Below, one piece after another: positions 10,301 through 18,301 of a stretch of 49,241 nt of DNA. The stretch's first letter is position 1. Each line of letters starts with the position of its first letter. A program made the translations under genes and the position numbers. The stretch comes from an uncultured Saprospiraceae bacterium (lineage in GTDB: Bacteria > Bacteroidota > Bacteroidia > Chitinophagales > Saprospiraceae): positions 1 to 49,241 of the forward strand of contig CALIHL010000122.1 in assembly GCA_938022935.1 (NCBI GenBank), in the 5' to 3' direction. The notes beneath the pieces are model-generated. The model was not told the origin of the DNA. It worked only from the letters and a program-made list of their open reading frames with translations, and did no database searches.

Positions 10301-13300
10301 TCATACCTACGATGTTGCTGGAAGATATAGAGATACAGTGCCGAGTATTGATGGCTGTGATAGTATAGTAACGTTTACTGTTAGCTTTACACCACTACCA
10401 ACAACTGATGCTGGTATATTTTTCACTTGTCCAGGGACACCGTTTACGTTTGCTAATCAGGAGTATACAGTTGAAGATTCTTACGAAGTACTTTTAATAG
10501 CAACTGACGGTTGTGATAGTTTAGTAAGCTTTGAACTTGAATACTTTGAGATTCCAACAACAGATCTTGGAGTGCTTGAAACTTGTCCAGCTGTAGCAAT
10601 AGAATATAATGGTAACTCATATCCTGATGAAGGAGATTATAGCGAGACATTTACGTCAAGTGATGGGTGCGATAGCATCGTATCATTTACAGTTGCCTTT
10701 ACAGAAATACCTCGAACAGATATCGGAATTATAAATACGTGCCCTGACGAAGGAGTTGAGGTGTTAGGTAATACTTACACGGACGAAAATGTATATGAAG
10801 TAACGCTTCAGACCGATGCAGGATGTGATAGTATAGTGGCATTTGAAGTAGTGTATTTTGAGATTCCAACAACAGACATAGGTGTACTTGAAACATGTCC
10901 TGGTGTAGCAATTGATTTTGCTGGTAACTCATATCCTGATGAAGGAGATTATAGTGAGACATTTACGTCAAGTGATGGCTGTGATAGTATTGTAACTTTT
11001 TCAGTTGCTTACACTGAGATTCCAATGATTGACCTTGGAACATTTGAGACATGTCCTAATGTTGCAGTAGAGTATAATGGTAACTCATATCCTGATGAAG
11101 GAGTCTTCAGTGAGACATTTACGTCAAGTAAGGGTTGCGATAGTATCGTATCTTTCTCAGTTATCTACAGTGAAGTGCCGCGTACAGATATTGGTATAAT
11201 CAATACCTGTCCAGGCCAATCAATCGATAGATTTAACAACACATACACTGATGAAGGAGCATATGATGTGATTTTGCAAACACCTCAGGGTTGTGATAGC
11301 ATCGTGATATTTGAAGTTGTGTTTTTTGAAACACCAGAGACTAACATTGGTGAGTTCTCTACGTGTCCTGGAGTGGCATTTGAGATGTTTGATCAATCAT
11401 TCGCGACTGAAGGTCCACATAGTGTGACATTAGTCTCTGCAGATGGATGTGATAGTACGTTAAGCTTCAACTTGATTTTTGAAGAACCTACACCAGAAGA
11501 ATTAGAAGAAACTATTTGCTCAGGAGAGTCATTCTCAGTTTTCAATCAGTCTTTCTCAACTTCAGTTGATGAGATGATTGTAGGAGCTGGACTTGGTCAA
11601 GGCGGCTGTGATAGTACAGTTCATCTTGTTCTTACTGTACTTGAGCCAGAATCATCATCTGAGACACATCAGATATGTGATGGTGCTTCAGTAACGATAG
11701 GAGATAGAACTTTTGATAGAGCGGTTCAAGATGAACCAGTGATATTTACAAATAGAAATAATTGTGACAGTACAGTCTTAGTAACGGTTGAAGTGTTGCA
11801 AGATGTTGTAGTTGATCTTGGAGAAGTGGCTATCTGTCCAGATGCATCATATCAAGTAGGAACGACAACCATAACAGATGACGGACCACATAGCATTCTC
11901 CTTGAGACCAGTGCTGGTTGTGATAGTACAATCACGCTCACAATAACACGTATTAGCCCAATCGAGACATCAGAAGATCATGAGATCTGTTTTGGTAGCT
12001 CTATAAATGTCAATGGTCAATCATACGATCAGGCTGGAGCATTTGCAGAGACACTAACTTCTCAAGTAACGGGATGTGATAGTATCCATACGATCAATAT
12101 CACAATGTTAGAAGAAATACAACCAACATATCTTCCTATCGAAAGTGTTTGTTTTGGTGAGATATTTGAATATGAAGGATTTACAATAGACACGGAAGGA
12201 GAACATGAGTTTGCAACAACAACAGCCAGTGGTTGTGATAGTGTTGTGATCGTGACCCTTGAGATAGGAGAAGAGATAGCTACAGAGATTTTTGAGACTA
12301 CTTGTGAGACTGCACCTTTCAGTTATGAAGGTGAGACATACACAACTACAGGTCGATACGATGTGACTTTAGTTGCAGCAGATGGTTGCGATAGTGTAGT
12401 CACACTCGATCTTACAGTAGTACCATCTATCGTCAACGACTTAGGTGACTTACAGATGTGTAATGGTCAGTCCATTACGATGGGAGACTTTACTTTGGAC
12501 GAAGAGAGACAATACACACTCGCCTTTACAACGGATAGCGGTTGTGATTCCACAGTTATGGTCAATGTGGTATTTGTCGACGCCATCACAGTAGACTTAG
12601 GCACTTTGACTATCTGCGAAGGCGATGCTTATGACTTTGGTGGAGAGCAAATAACAGAAAGCGGTACGTATAGAGATACATCTCTTACTGCCAATCTCTG
12701 TGATAGTATAGCAACAATAGAGATCAACGTACTTCCAGAAATGGAGATAGTTGTACAAGATTTAATTGGATCATGCGAAGGTGGGGCGAATGGGAGTTTC
12801 GTCATTGGCGATATCCCAGGAGCCACTCCACCTTTTTCCGTGTTCGGATTAGAGGGCGTAACAACTATAACTTCTTTACCATTTGCAGTGACTGGCTTGG
12901 CGCTTGGAGATTATAGTTTTGATCTTACAGATGCTAATGGATGTATGTCCTTTGGCCAAGTGTCAATCACTGATGATAGAGACAACGCGTTGTCGATAAC
13001 ATCGATCACTGTCGATCCTGCGGGAGAGTATGAGTTGATACTTAACTACAGTGGAGATATAGCAAGTATAGAGTGGGCGGATGTGCCTGGGCTAAGCTGC
13101 TATGATTGTCCCAATCCAACGGTTTTGATCGAAGAAACAACAACATTCTCAGTAACTGTTATAGATGCTGAAGGATGTGTTAGTACAGCTGAGATCACGC
13201 TTGAAGTGGATGGTATAGGAAGTGTTTACTTCCCTAATATCATAAGCCCTAACAGTGCTATCGGTAACCATAGATTCTTTCCTCAGACAGAGCCGGGTAA

Positions 13301-13511
13301 CGAAGCTACATATGACATCTATATCTTTGATAGATGGGGCAATAAAGTCTATGAGATGAGAGGTGGTCTTGTTAACGATATCACCTTTGGATGGAACGGT
13401 AGATATAGTGATAACAGAATCAACGCTGGAGTATTCGTTTACTCGGTAAGGATCTATAAAGATAACGGTGCAGTCAAGACCTTTAAGGGAGATGTGACTG
13501 TCGTCGAATAA
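7374..13511 (+). CDS. Giant secreted GCDS-repeat protein with T9SS type B (CHU_C) C-terminal domain
   Basis: This 2045-residue protein begins with a signal peptide (MILKPMRQ followed by LILLIAVSLISL, ending at SQ). ATG 7389, five codons in, is an alternative start. Residues about 30-230 form a beta-rich Cys-containing domain, followed by an Ig/PKD-like segment (about 235-325). From about residue 510 to 1790 there are roughly 20 tandem modules. Each opens near a Cys in contexts such as TCP, ICxG or CEG, and closes with GCDS[ITV] followed by an alternating hydrophobic strand. A SprB-like segment (ANGC), a CYDCPNP module and the gliding-motility C-terminal domain (about 1950-2045; IYIFDRWGNKVYEM, FGWNGR, INAGVFVY) complete it. 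The last domain is a known T9SS secretion and attachment signal. The probable role is a long surface adhesin. Two Cys per module suggest disulfide stabilisation, which is inference. Confidence 0.88.
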   Translation: MILKPMRQLILLIAVSLISLTPIFSQTVQIDALNWSSQTPGATSGLTDKGNPWFADGNDQDATGTFGVTTNVFAFEDTEGSQSCPCVPGDPSPSCGNNDNTLVVGPIPVTSYCEATVSFDIILRGDLKCGTANDQSAADVTVEECPSDNGDQWAGTDALEVRILNTETGEEKTTLICGSFSTETFSISETFNVGGDGTAIVVFITGGTQSDGGSYDIGTINLEGLPRSNSSVNLQIEGGPAGNIVCEGEGSFKLITAANPNSDYFWAFPDGTTTQGNINNGNHNIIFNNIDPTLSGTYKVTVVDDNNCELYDEIDVSVVASTDASCQGTVRFVNLSGIQCSDVVLPNQDDNGILGTWTPGNVLQDYAGQTLNFTFTPDDANVASDNFLLTIDDLSLFPLFGTIPDENPVLCNAAGVTYDFIQMFGLNYQDYRLEVSGDLDLFDFIPTGSLAFVDAFEGEFRRISVEGETPRENVGFSITGYTDCGAPPITKSFFVDIEAPEEPIVVDTTLCSGDFILFEGIEIYRDTVIRGEDACGSNFRATINRLEPQISTRFYPGRGLSCGEAYYYYDTIVNGMNVGWIKGNLIDGPPFGTNYDTILTETASGLYTLPIPASNGCDSIQMISLNVTGVANITEMAFDLCSNKDSVVAVGSATFRFDKDNTEMYIPTGGCDFIHIVATILDAESDTIPTSVHCMGEVVPLEIAPGRVMNFDDSMTYPFTVDLDEGNNGCAATVTVDLVFQEVPRSELTRRLCPGETFQVGNTTVSGALVDEEIIILGGASNGCDSIVVANVSMIEPTTIPVNDMICEGESVIEQGETFDINNPSGLIRIPSSLGCDSLIYDVQISFFEVQDTTINATICPGDEIELPEYGFTIDQDNLEADLQTTTTDGCTQNVYIRAEIGGAAETTFSRTICNGDAFNFAGIDRLVSGTYSELISRPDGCDSISTLELTVLRPIPVTDGGQVQGCTGVPLEYLNHTYDVAGRYRDTVPSIDGCDSIVTFTVSFTPLPTTDAGIFFTCPGTPFTFANQEYTVEDSYEVLLIATDGCDSLVSFELEYFEIPTTDLGVLETCPAVAIEYNGNSYPDEGDYSETFTSSDGCDSIVSFTVAFTEIPRTDIGIINTCPDEGVEVLGNTYTDENVYEVTLQTDAGCDSIVAFEVVYFEIPTTDIGVLETCPGVAIDFAGNSYPDEGDYSETFTSSDGCDSIVTFSVAYTEIPMIDLGTFETCPNVAVEYNGNSYPDEGVFSETFTSSKGCDSIVSFSVIYSEVPRTDIGIINTCPGQSIDRFNNTYTDEGAYDVILQTPQGCDSIVIFEVVFFETPETNIGEFSTCPGVAFEMFDQSFATEGPHSVTLVSADGCDSTLSFNLIFEEPTPEELEETICSGESFSVFNQSFSTSVDEMIVGAGLGQGGCDSTVHLVLTVLEPESSSETHQICDGASVTIGDRTFDRAVQDEPVIFTNRNNCDSTVLVTVEVLQDVVVDLGEVAICPDASYQVGTTTITDDGPHSILLETSAGCDSTITLTITRISPIETSEDHEICFGSSINVNGQSYDQAGAFAETLTSQVTGCDSIHTINITMLEEIQPTYLPIESVCFGEIFEYEGFTIDTEGEHEFATTTASGCDSVVIVTLEIGEEIATEIFETTCETAPFSYEGETYTTTGRYDVTLVAADGCDSVVTLDLTVVPSIVNDLGDLQMCNGQSITMGDFTLDEERQYTLAFTTDSGCDSTVMVNVVFVDAITVDLGTLTICEGDAYDFGGEQITESGTYRDTSLTANLCDSIATIEINVLPEMEIVVQDLIGSCEGGANGSFVIGDIPGATPPFSVFGLEGVTTITSLPFAVTGLALGDYSFDLTDANGCMSFGQVSITDDRDNALSITSITVDPAGEYELILNYSGDIASIEWADVPGLSCYDCPNPTVLIEETTTFSVTVIDAEGCVSTAEITLEVDGIGSVYFPNIISPNSAIGNHRFFPQTEPGNEATYDIYIFDRWGNKVYEMRGGLVNDITFGWNGRYSDNRINAGVFVYSVRIYKDNGAVKTFKGDVTVVE
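10548..11330 (+). repeat. Near-identical tandem modules inside the giant repeat gene
   Basis: A core beginning GGTAACTCATATCCTGATGA occurs at about 10611, 10923 and 11082. In each case GAGACATTTACGTCAAGT and a GCGATAG or TGTGATAG codon run follow. Spacings of 312 and 159 bp correspond to two modules and one module of about 52-53 residues. A second module type (RTDIGIINTCP...VTLQT) occurs at about 10712 and 11180, giving the order A-B-A-A-B. This indicates recent internal duplication. Confidence 0.85.
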
Positions 13512-13564
13512 AAACTACAAGATCATAAACTTTTATACGCAGAAAAGGCTTCTTTTATCGTAAG

Positions 13565-14464
13565 ATGAAAGTAGCCTTTTCGCCTATATATAAGTATCAG
13601 TTGCCAGAGGGACATCGGTTCCCCATGATAAAGTATGACTTGCTGCCGGAGCAATTACTTAGGGAGGGTACTTTGCAAGAAGATGACTTCTTTCATCCAG
13701 AAGCACTCATCGATGAGGATATACTACTAACGCATACCAAGGAGTATCTTGATCAATTGGCAGAGCTCTCACTTACAAGAAAGGAAGCACGAGCGATAGG
13801 GTTTCCAGTAAGACCGGACTTGATAACGAGAGGTCGGCATATCGCTTTTGGTACTTATCAATGTGCCTTACACGCTCAGCAAGATGGTGTGTCATTAAAC
13901 ATTGCAGGAGGTACGCATCATGCATTCGCAGATCATGGAGAAGGCTTCTGCATCTTCAACGATATAGCTATAGCGTCTAACATGCTTTTGCAAAATGACT
14001 TAGCTAAGAAAATTCTAATTATAGATCTTGATGTACACCAAGGAAATGGTACTGCCCATATCTTTCAAGGGAGAGAAGAAGTATTTACGTTAAGTGTACA
14101 TGGTGCTAAAAACTATCCAGTTAGAAAGCAACAATCTGATCTCGACATCGGTCTGCCAGATGGATGCGAAGACAAGCTATATATGTCATCATTGGAGCAG
14201 CACTTGCCTGAAGTGATAGATGAGTTTGAGCCGGACTTTATATTTTACCTATCAGGAGTTGATATCCTTGGCACAGATAAACTTGGACGCTTGAATGTCA
14301 GTCGCGATGGATGTAAAAGAAGAGACCAATTTATCTTTGATCTATGTAAGCAAATTGGAGTACCTGTCGCTGTCTCTATGGGAGGCGGATATTCTCATCA
14401 GTTAAGAGATATAGTTGAGGCACATGCCAACACTTTTCGAGTGGCTCAAGAAGTGTACTTTTGA
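13565..14464 (+). CDS. Histone deacetylase-family (AcuC/HDAC-fold) zinc hydrolase
   Basis: The 299-residue product belongs to the arginase/deacetylase fold family that hydrolyses acetyl-lysine, acetylpolyamines or related amides. Visible motifs are the His pair H118-H119 in GGTHHAFADHGEGFC, the zinc ligands D156 and H158 in IIDLDVHQGNGT, and the third ligand D233 in SGVDILGTDKLGRL. The glycine-rich MGGGYS lies near the C-terminus. All catalytic residues appear present and the length is typical of the bacterial branch. It begins 54 bp after the giant repeat gene, and the priA start lies 16 bp downstream, so it may be co-transcribed with priA. The substrate is not known; bacterial members include acetoin-utilisation-type and polyamine deacetylases. 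Confidence 0.88.
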   Translation: MKVAFSPIYKYQLPEGHRFPMIKYDLLPEQLLREGTLQEDDFFHPEALIDEDILLTHTKEYLDQLAELSLTRKEARAIGFPVRPDLITRGRHIAFGTYQCALHAQQDGVSLNIAGGTHHAFADHGEGFCIFNDIAIASNMLLQNDLAKKILIIDLDVHQGNGTAHIFQGREEVFTLSVHGAKNYPVRKQQSDLDIGLPDGCEDKLYMSSLEQHLPEVIDEFEPDFIFYLSGVDILGTDKLGRLNVSRDGCKRRDQFIFDLCKQIGVPVAVSMGGGYSHQLRDIVEAHANTFRVAQEVYF

Positions 14465-14480
14465 CATTTTGAAATAACAA

Positions 14481-16931
14481 TTGATAGATACATCTAAACC
14501 CGTATTTGTAGAGGTATTACTGCCTCTTGCTTTGCCACAGACGTATACCTACGCCGTGCCAATGGACTTGTTGGACCTGGTGCAATATGGCGTAAGGGCA
14601 GAAGTCCCTTTGCGTAACAAGCTATACTCCGGTATCATCATGTCGGTGCATCAAGACAAGCCGATCGGACGTATCAAGAATGTAGTTTCGATACTTGATG
14701 AATCAGCCATCATCCAAGAGCAACAAGCAAAGTTCTGGTCTTGGATGGCACTGTACTATCACGCTAATCTTGGAGAAGTGATGAATGTCGCTTTACCGGC
14801 TGGATTGAAGCTTGCCAGCGAAACCAAGTTTGTCCTTAATGTCGGTATCAATCTTGACGAACTTGAACTCACCGATGATGAGTTCTTGATCACTGAGGCC
14901 ATGTCTATCCAGCAGGAGTTAACCACAGATGTGATACAAGACATCTTAGATAAAAAGACCGTCTATCCGATCATCAAGAGCTTGATGCACAAGCGCGTCT
15001 TGTATATCAAGGAAGAGCTCAAGCATAGATATAAAGTAAGGACAGAGGACTTTTTGGCTTTGGTGCCGCCATATGATGTGGACAAAGAAGCAGCCTTAGA
15101 TGCTGCCGGCAAGTCGGCGCATCAGAAGCGCGCTTTGTTGGCATTGATGAGTCTATCACAGAAGCAATCCCGTGTACTAAAGAAGTCTGTATATGAGATG
15201 TCAGGTGTTAATAGCTCTGTCATTAAGGGACTTGAGAAAAAAGGCATCATCGAGATAGTGACACGAGAAGTGAGTAGACTGACACTTGATGGCAAGGAAG
15301 ATGACTTTAGTTTGGCACCACTGAGTGATGAGCAAACAAGAGCTCTTGGAGAGATCAAGGCCCACATGGATGAAGGCAAGGTAGTCTTGTTACATGGTAT
15401 CACAGGTAGCGGGAAGACACGGATCTATGTAGAGCAGATCCTTGAGGTATTAGTAGCAGGTGGTCAGGTATTGCTCTTGTTACCAGAGATCGCTTTGACC
15501 ACTCAGATTGTAGATCGATTGATGGCTCAGATAGGGTCACAGCTATTGGTCTATCACAGTAAGATCAACGACCATGAGCGTGTTGAGATTTGGAACGCGG
15601 CTATGTATGCTAACAAGCTATTCGTGGGTGCAAGGTCTTCTTTGTTCTTGCCGTTTTCGGACTTGAGATTGGTGATTATAGATGAAGAGCATGACTCATC
15701 CTTTAAGCAGGACAATCCCAATCCAAAGTACCAAGGAAGAGATAGTGCCATCATGCTCGCAAAGATCTATGGGGCCAAAGTGCTCTTGGGTACAGCTACT
15801 CCTTCGTTAGAGTCGATGTATAATGCATCTGTCAGAAAATATGGTTACGTCACACTCAACAAGAGGTATGGGAACAGTGTGCTACCGACTATAGAAGTGA
15901 TCAACCTGCAAGATGCTTATAAGAAAGGCTTGATGAAAGAACACTTCTCTGCGGCATTGCTCGATGAGATTAAAGACACTGTAGCTAGAGGGGAACAGGT
16001 TATACTTTTTCAAAATAGGAGAGGTTACGCTCCCATCCAAAGATGTAATTTTTGTGCGTGGACAGCAGAGTGTCCTAACTGTGATGTCACGTTGACTTAT
16101 CACCAAGCGATTGGAGATATCAAGTGCCACTACTGCGGTTATAGACAGCGCAAATATGAAGATTGCCCAGCTTGTGGTAATCATGATATGCATATGCTCG
16201 GGGCAGGAACAGAGCGGATAGAAGAGACGCTGTCCGAGTTGTTACCCGAGGTAAGGGTGGCAAGGTTTGACTACGATACGACTAGGACGAAAGGAAAGCA
16301 AGAGCAGATGTTGGCTGACTTTAGGTTGAGGCAGATTGATGTCTTGGTGGGTACACAGATGATAACTAAAGGATTTGATTTTGACAATATCTCGCTGGTT
16401 GGGATCATCAGCGTAGATGGATTGTTTTCATTTCCAGATTTTAGAGCGGCAGAAAGAAGTTTTCAATTGCTGACGCAAGTGTCAGGACGAGCGGGTCGGA
16501 GAGAGACGCCAGGGAAGGTTTTGATACAGGCCTTTAAGATTGATCACCCGGTACTGAAAGATGTTATAGAAAACGACTATGCGAGATTCTATCAACGGGA
16601 ATCTTTAGAACGGAAGGAGTTTTTATTTCCTCCACACTTTAATCTCATAGCCATCTGGATAAGACATCAAGAGTTGCAAAAGACGCGAAAGGCCGCTCAA
16701 AAGATGTCTGCGATGCTCTCAAGCAAACTGGGCAAAAGAGTACAAGGCCCAGTTGATCCGCCTTTACTGCGTGTGCGCAATAAATATCAGCAAGTCATCT
16801 ATATCAGAATCGAAAAGGATCACACCATCGTCAATAAAGTCAAAGATCTCATTACTGGAGTGGTTAATGTCATTAAGAAAGACAAAGAAGTAAGACAAGT
16901 CAATATCTCTGTAGACGTTGACCCGTATTGA
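14481..16931 (+). CDS. priA: Primosomal protein N' (replication restart helicase PriA)
   Basis: PriA recognises stalled or repaired replication forks and reloads the replicative helicase. The 816-residue protein starts with the DNA 3'-end-binding domain (FVEVLLPLALPQTYTYAVP). Superfamily 2 helicase motifs follow: Walker A GITGSGKT and the DEEH box (IIDEEHDSSFKQ). Four CxxC pairs (CNFC, CPNC, CHYC, CPAC) supply the zinc-binding cysteines. Motif VI resembles LLTQVSGRAGR. Initiation is at TTG 14481: an in-frame TAA sits at 14475-14477, and the first ATG (residue 28) would delete the conserved first strand. It is convergent with kdtA, with 19 bp between them. Confidence 0.95.
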   Translation: MIDTSKPVFVEVLLPLALPQTYTYAVPMDLLDLVQYGVRAEVPLRNKLYSGIIMSVHQDKPIGRIKNVVSILDESAIIQEQQAKFWSWMALYYHANLGEVMNVALPAGLKLASETKFVLNVGINLDELELTDDEFLITEAMSIQQELTTDVIQDILDKKTVYPIIKSLMHKRVLYIKEELKHRYKVRTEDFLALVPPYDVDKEAALDAAGKSAHQKRALLALMSLSQKQSRVLKKSVYEMSGVNSSVIKGLEKKGIIEIVTREVSRLTLDGKEDDFSLAPLSDEQTRALGEIKAHMDEGKVVLLHGITGSGKTRIYVEQILEVLVAGGQVLLLLPEIALTTQIVDRLMAQIGSQLLVYHSKINDHERVEIWNAAMYANKLFVGARSSLFLPFSDLRLVIIDEEHDSSFKQDNPNPKYQGRDSAIMLAKIYGAKVLLGTATPSLESMYNASVRKYGYVTLNKRYGNSVLPTIEVINLQDAYKKGLMKEHFSAALLDEIKDTVARGEQVILFQNRRGYAPIQRCNFCAWTAECPNCDVTLTYHQAIGDIKCHYCGYRQRKYEDCPACGNHDMHMLGAGTERIEETLSELLPEVRVARFDYDTTRTKGKQEQMLADFRLRQIDVLVGTQMITKGFDFDNISLVGIISVDGLFSFPDFRAAERSFQLLTQVSGRAGRRETPGKVLIQAFKIDHPVLKDVIENDYARFYQRESLERKEFLFPPHFNLIAIWIRHQELQKTRKAAQKMSAMLSSKLGKRVQGPVDPPLLRVRNKYQQVIYIRIEKDHTIVNKVKDLITGVVNVIKKDKEVRQVNISVDVDPY

Positions 16932-16950
16932 TCAAGTTCTTGTTTTCAAT

Positions 16951-18219
16951 TTACTTGTTCTCGAATAGCACTTTGTATATCCGATCAGCAGAACCGAGAT
17001 GATTAGAAAGTACACGCTGAACTATATCCTTGATTGAGTTGTCACTTGGTACGTAAGAGGTGATTTTTTCTCTTAGTCCTTCAGTGCTATGAATGATGTC
17101 AACAGTTTCGCTGTTTTCTAATCTCTTTGCGATATAGCTGTTAGAGATGTTGGGTCCTACGATGGTGTAACAATTAGAAAAAAGAGGTTCTGCTATATTA
17201 TGAAGTCCAGTCTTGAAGCCACCGCCAACATAAGCCAAGTCGCAAGATTGGTATAGGTGTTTAAGTATACCAATCTTGTCTATGACCAACACCTGCTGCT
17301 CATTTTTGTAAGAGGAGTGAAATGTGCTTGAGATTCCTTTTGATGCTAATCGCTTGGAGATCTCATCTGATCGCTCAGAACGGTGGGGGGCGATGATGAT
17401 ACGATATCCTTCTTCAATTAGGTCTTTTAATATTGGTATGATAATGTCTTCATCTTCAAGGTGTGTGCTGGCAAAGATTATTTTCTTGTTTTCGAAAGAA
17501 TGGTTAACGAAATATTGGTCAGCTATCTCATCTTCTTTTGCTTTGCTGATCTGAGCTATCACACCGTCAACTCTTGGGTCTCCTTGATGAGTAATGTTAT
17601 GGCTTTTTGTATTGTTTTTTAATCGCTCTAGGTCCGTTTTATCAATAGCAATAACGTGCTTTGCTCGATTGATAAACTTAGACATGCTACTCAGAAAGAT
17701 ATCTTTTAAGAGTCCTTTTTTTATACTGCCAGCAACAAAACTATAACCGATATTCTGCTTATATAGATACTCTAGCATTGTTGGCCAAAGAGCAAGAGAG
17801 CTGATTACAACATGGTTTACCTTTCGATTATCAAAGAAAGTGCTGACCAAGCTATTTGTGTCTGCAGGACAATATGAGATATGATCAGCTTGATGTCTGA
17901 TATCACCATGCAATGGACTATAGCCTGACGGCGAAAAGAAGGTGACTTCGATGAAGGGTGGAGCTACATTTGCCTTGAGCAATGAGATGATAGGAGCGAT
18001 GCTTTCATACTCTCCAAGAGAAGGACAATAGAATAGTATATGCTCTTGCTGCTTCTTGGATTGAGGATACGAAAAGGTTGGATTCTTACGGACCGACTTC
18101 CATCGAGATGTGGGAGAATCACTTGGTAAAAGATCGATCAATCGGTATAAAAAGGAGGCAATGATTGGGTAGATGTAGGTCCAGAATAGGCCTCCTAAGC
18201 TGCTCATGATCATAAACAT
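16951..18219 (-). CDS. kdtA: 3-deoxy-D-manno-octulosonic acid (Kdo) transferase
   Basis: KdtA (WaaA) transfers Kdo from CMP-Kdo to the lipid A precursor at the inner face of the inner membrane, building the LPS inner core. The 422-residue length matches the family. An N-terminal hydrophobic anchor (about 8-30) is followed by the N-terminal Rossmann domain. The SLGE motif with E70 corresponds to the catalytic Glu of the family. C-terminal GT30-type segments include FASTHLEDE, IIAPHRSERSDEI, YVGGGF and the HNIAEPL nucleotide-sugar-binding region. It is divergent from the SLBB export gene; a mirrored AAACGTA/TACGTTT pair lies between them. One copy suggests synthesis of a Kdo-containing LPS or lipooligosaccharide. 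Confidence 0.92.
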   Translation of the reverse strand: MFMIMSSLGGLFWTYIYPIIASFLYRLIDLLPSDSPTSRWKSVRKNPTFSYPQSKKQQEHILFYCPSLGEYESIAPIISLLKANVAPPFIEVTFFSPSGYSPLHGDIRHQADHISYCPADTNSLVSTFFDNRKVNHVVISSLALWPTMLEYLYKQNIGYSFVAGSIKKGLLKDIFLSSMSKFINRAKHVIAIDKTDLERLKNNTKSHNITHQGDPRVDGVIAQISKAKEDEIADQYFVNHSFENKKIIFASTHLEDEDIIIPILKDLIEEGYRIIIAPHRSERSDEISKRLASKGISSTFHSSYKNEQQVLVIDKIGILKHLYQSCDLAYVGGGFKTGLHNIAEPLFSNCYTIVGPNISNSYIAKRLENSETVDIIHSTEGLREKITSYVPSDNSIKDIVQRVLSNHLGSADRIYKVLFENK

Positions 18220-18235
18220 ATATTAAAAATCACTA

Positions 18236-18267
18236 AAACGTAGTCATATCTAACAATTCCTACGTTT
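18236..18267. promoter_or_regulatory. Divergent -7 boxes forming a 7-bp inverted repeat
   Basis: AAACGTA (18236-18242) and TACGTTT (18261-18267) are exact inverted copies separated by 18 bp. The right copy with its next base is TACGTTTG (18261-18268), an exact TAnnTTTG -7 box facing the SLBB gene. The left copy reads TACGTTTT on the minus strand, one base off consensus, and faces kdtA. Transcription from the right box would start near 18275, which argues for the SLBB start at 18302. Confidence 0.5.
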
Positions 18268-18301
18268 GAGCGATTATATTTACATCGTATTTATTTGTAA
18301 T

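Noticed and set aside
18266-18301. TTG start for the SLBB protein at 18266, adding 12 residues
   Set aside because: The exact -7 box TACGTTTG at 18261-18268 overlaps it, so the codon would lie before the expected transcription start; ATG 18302 leaves a good signal peptide.
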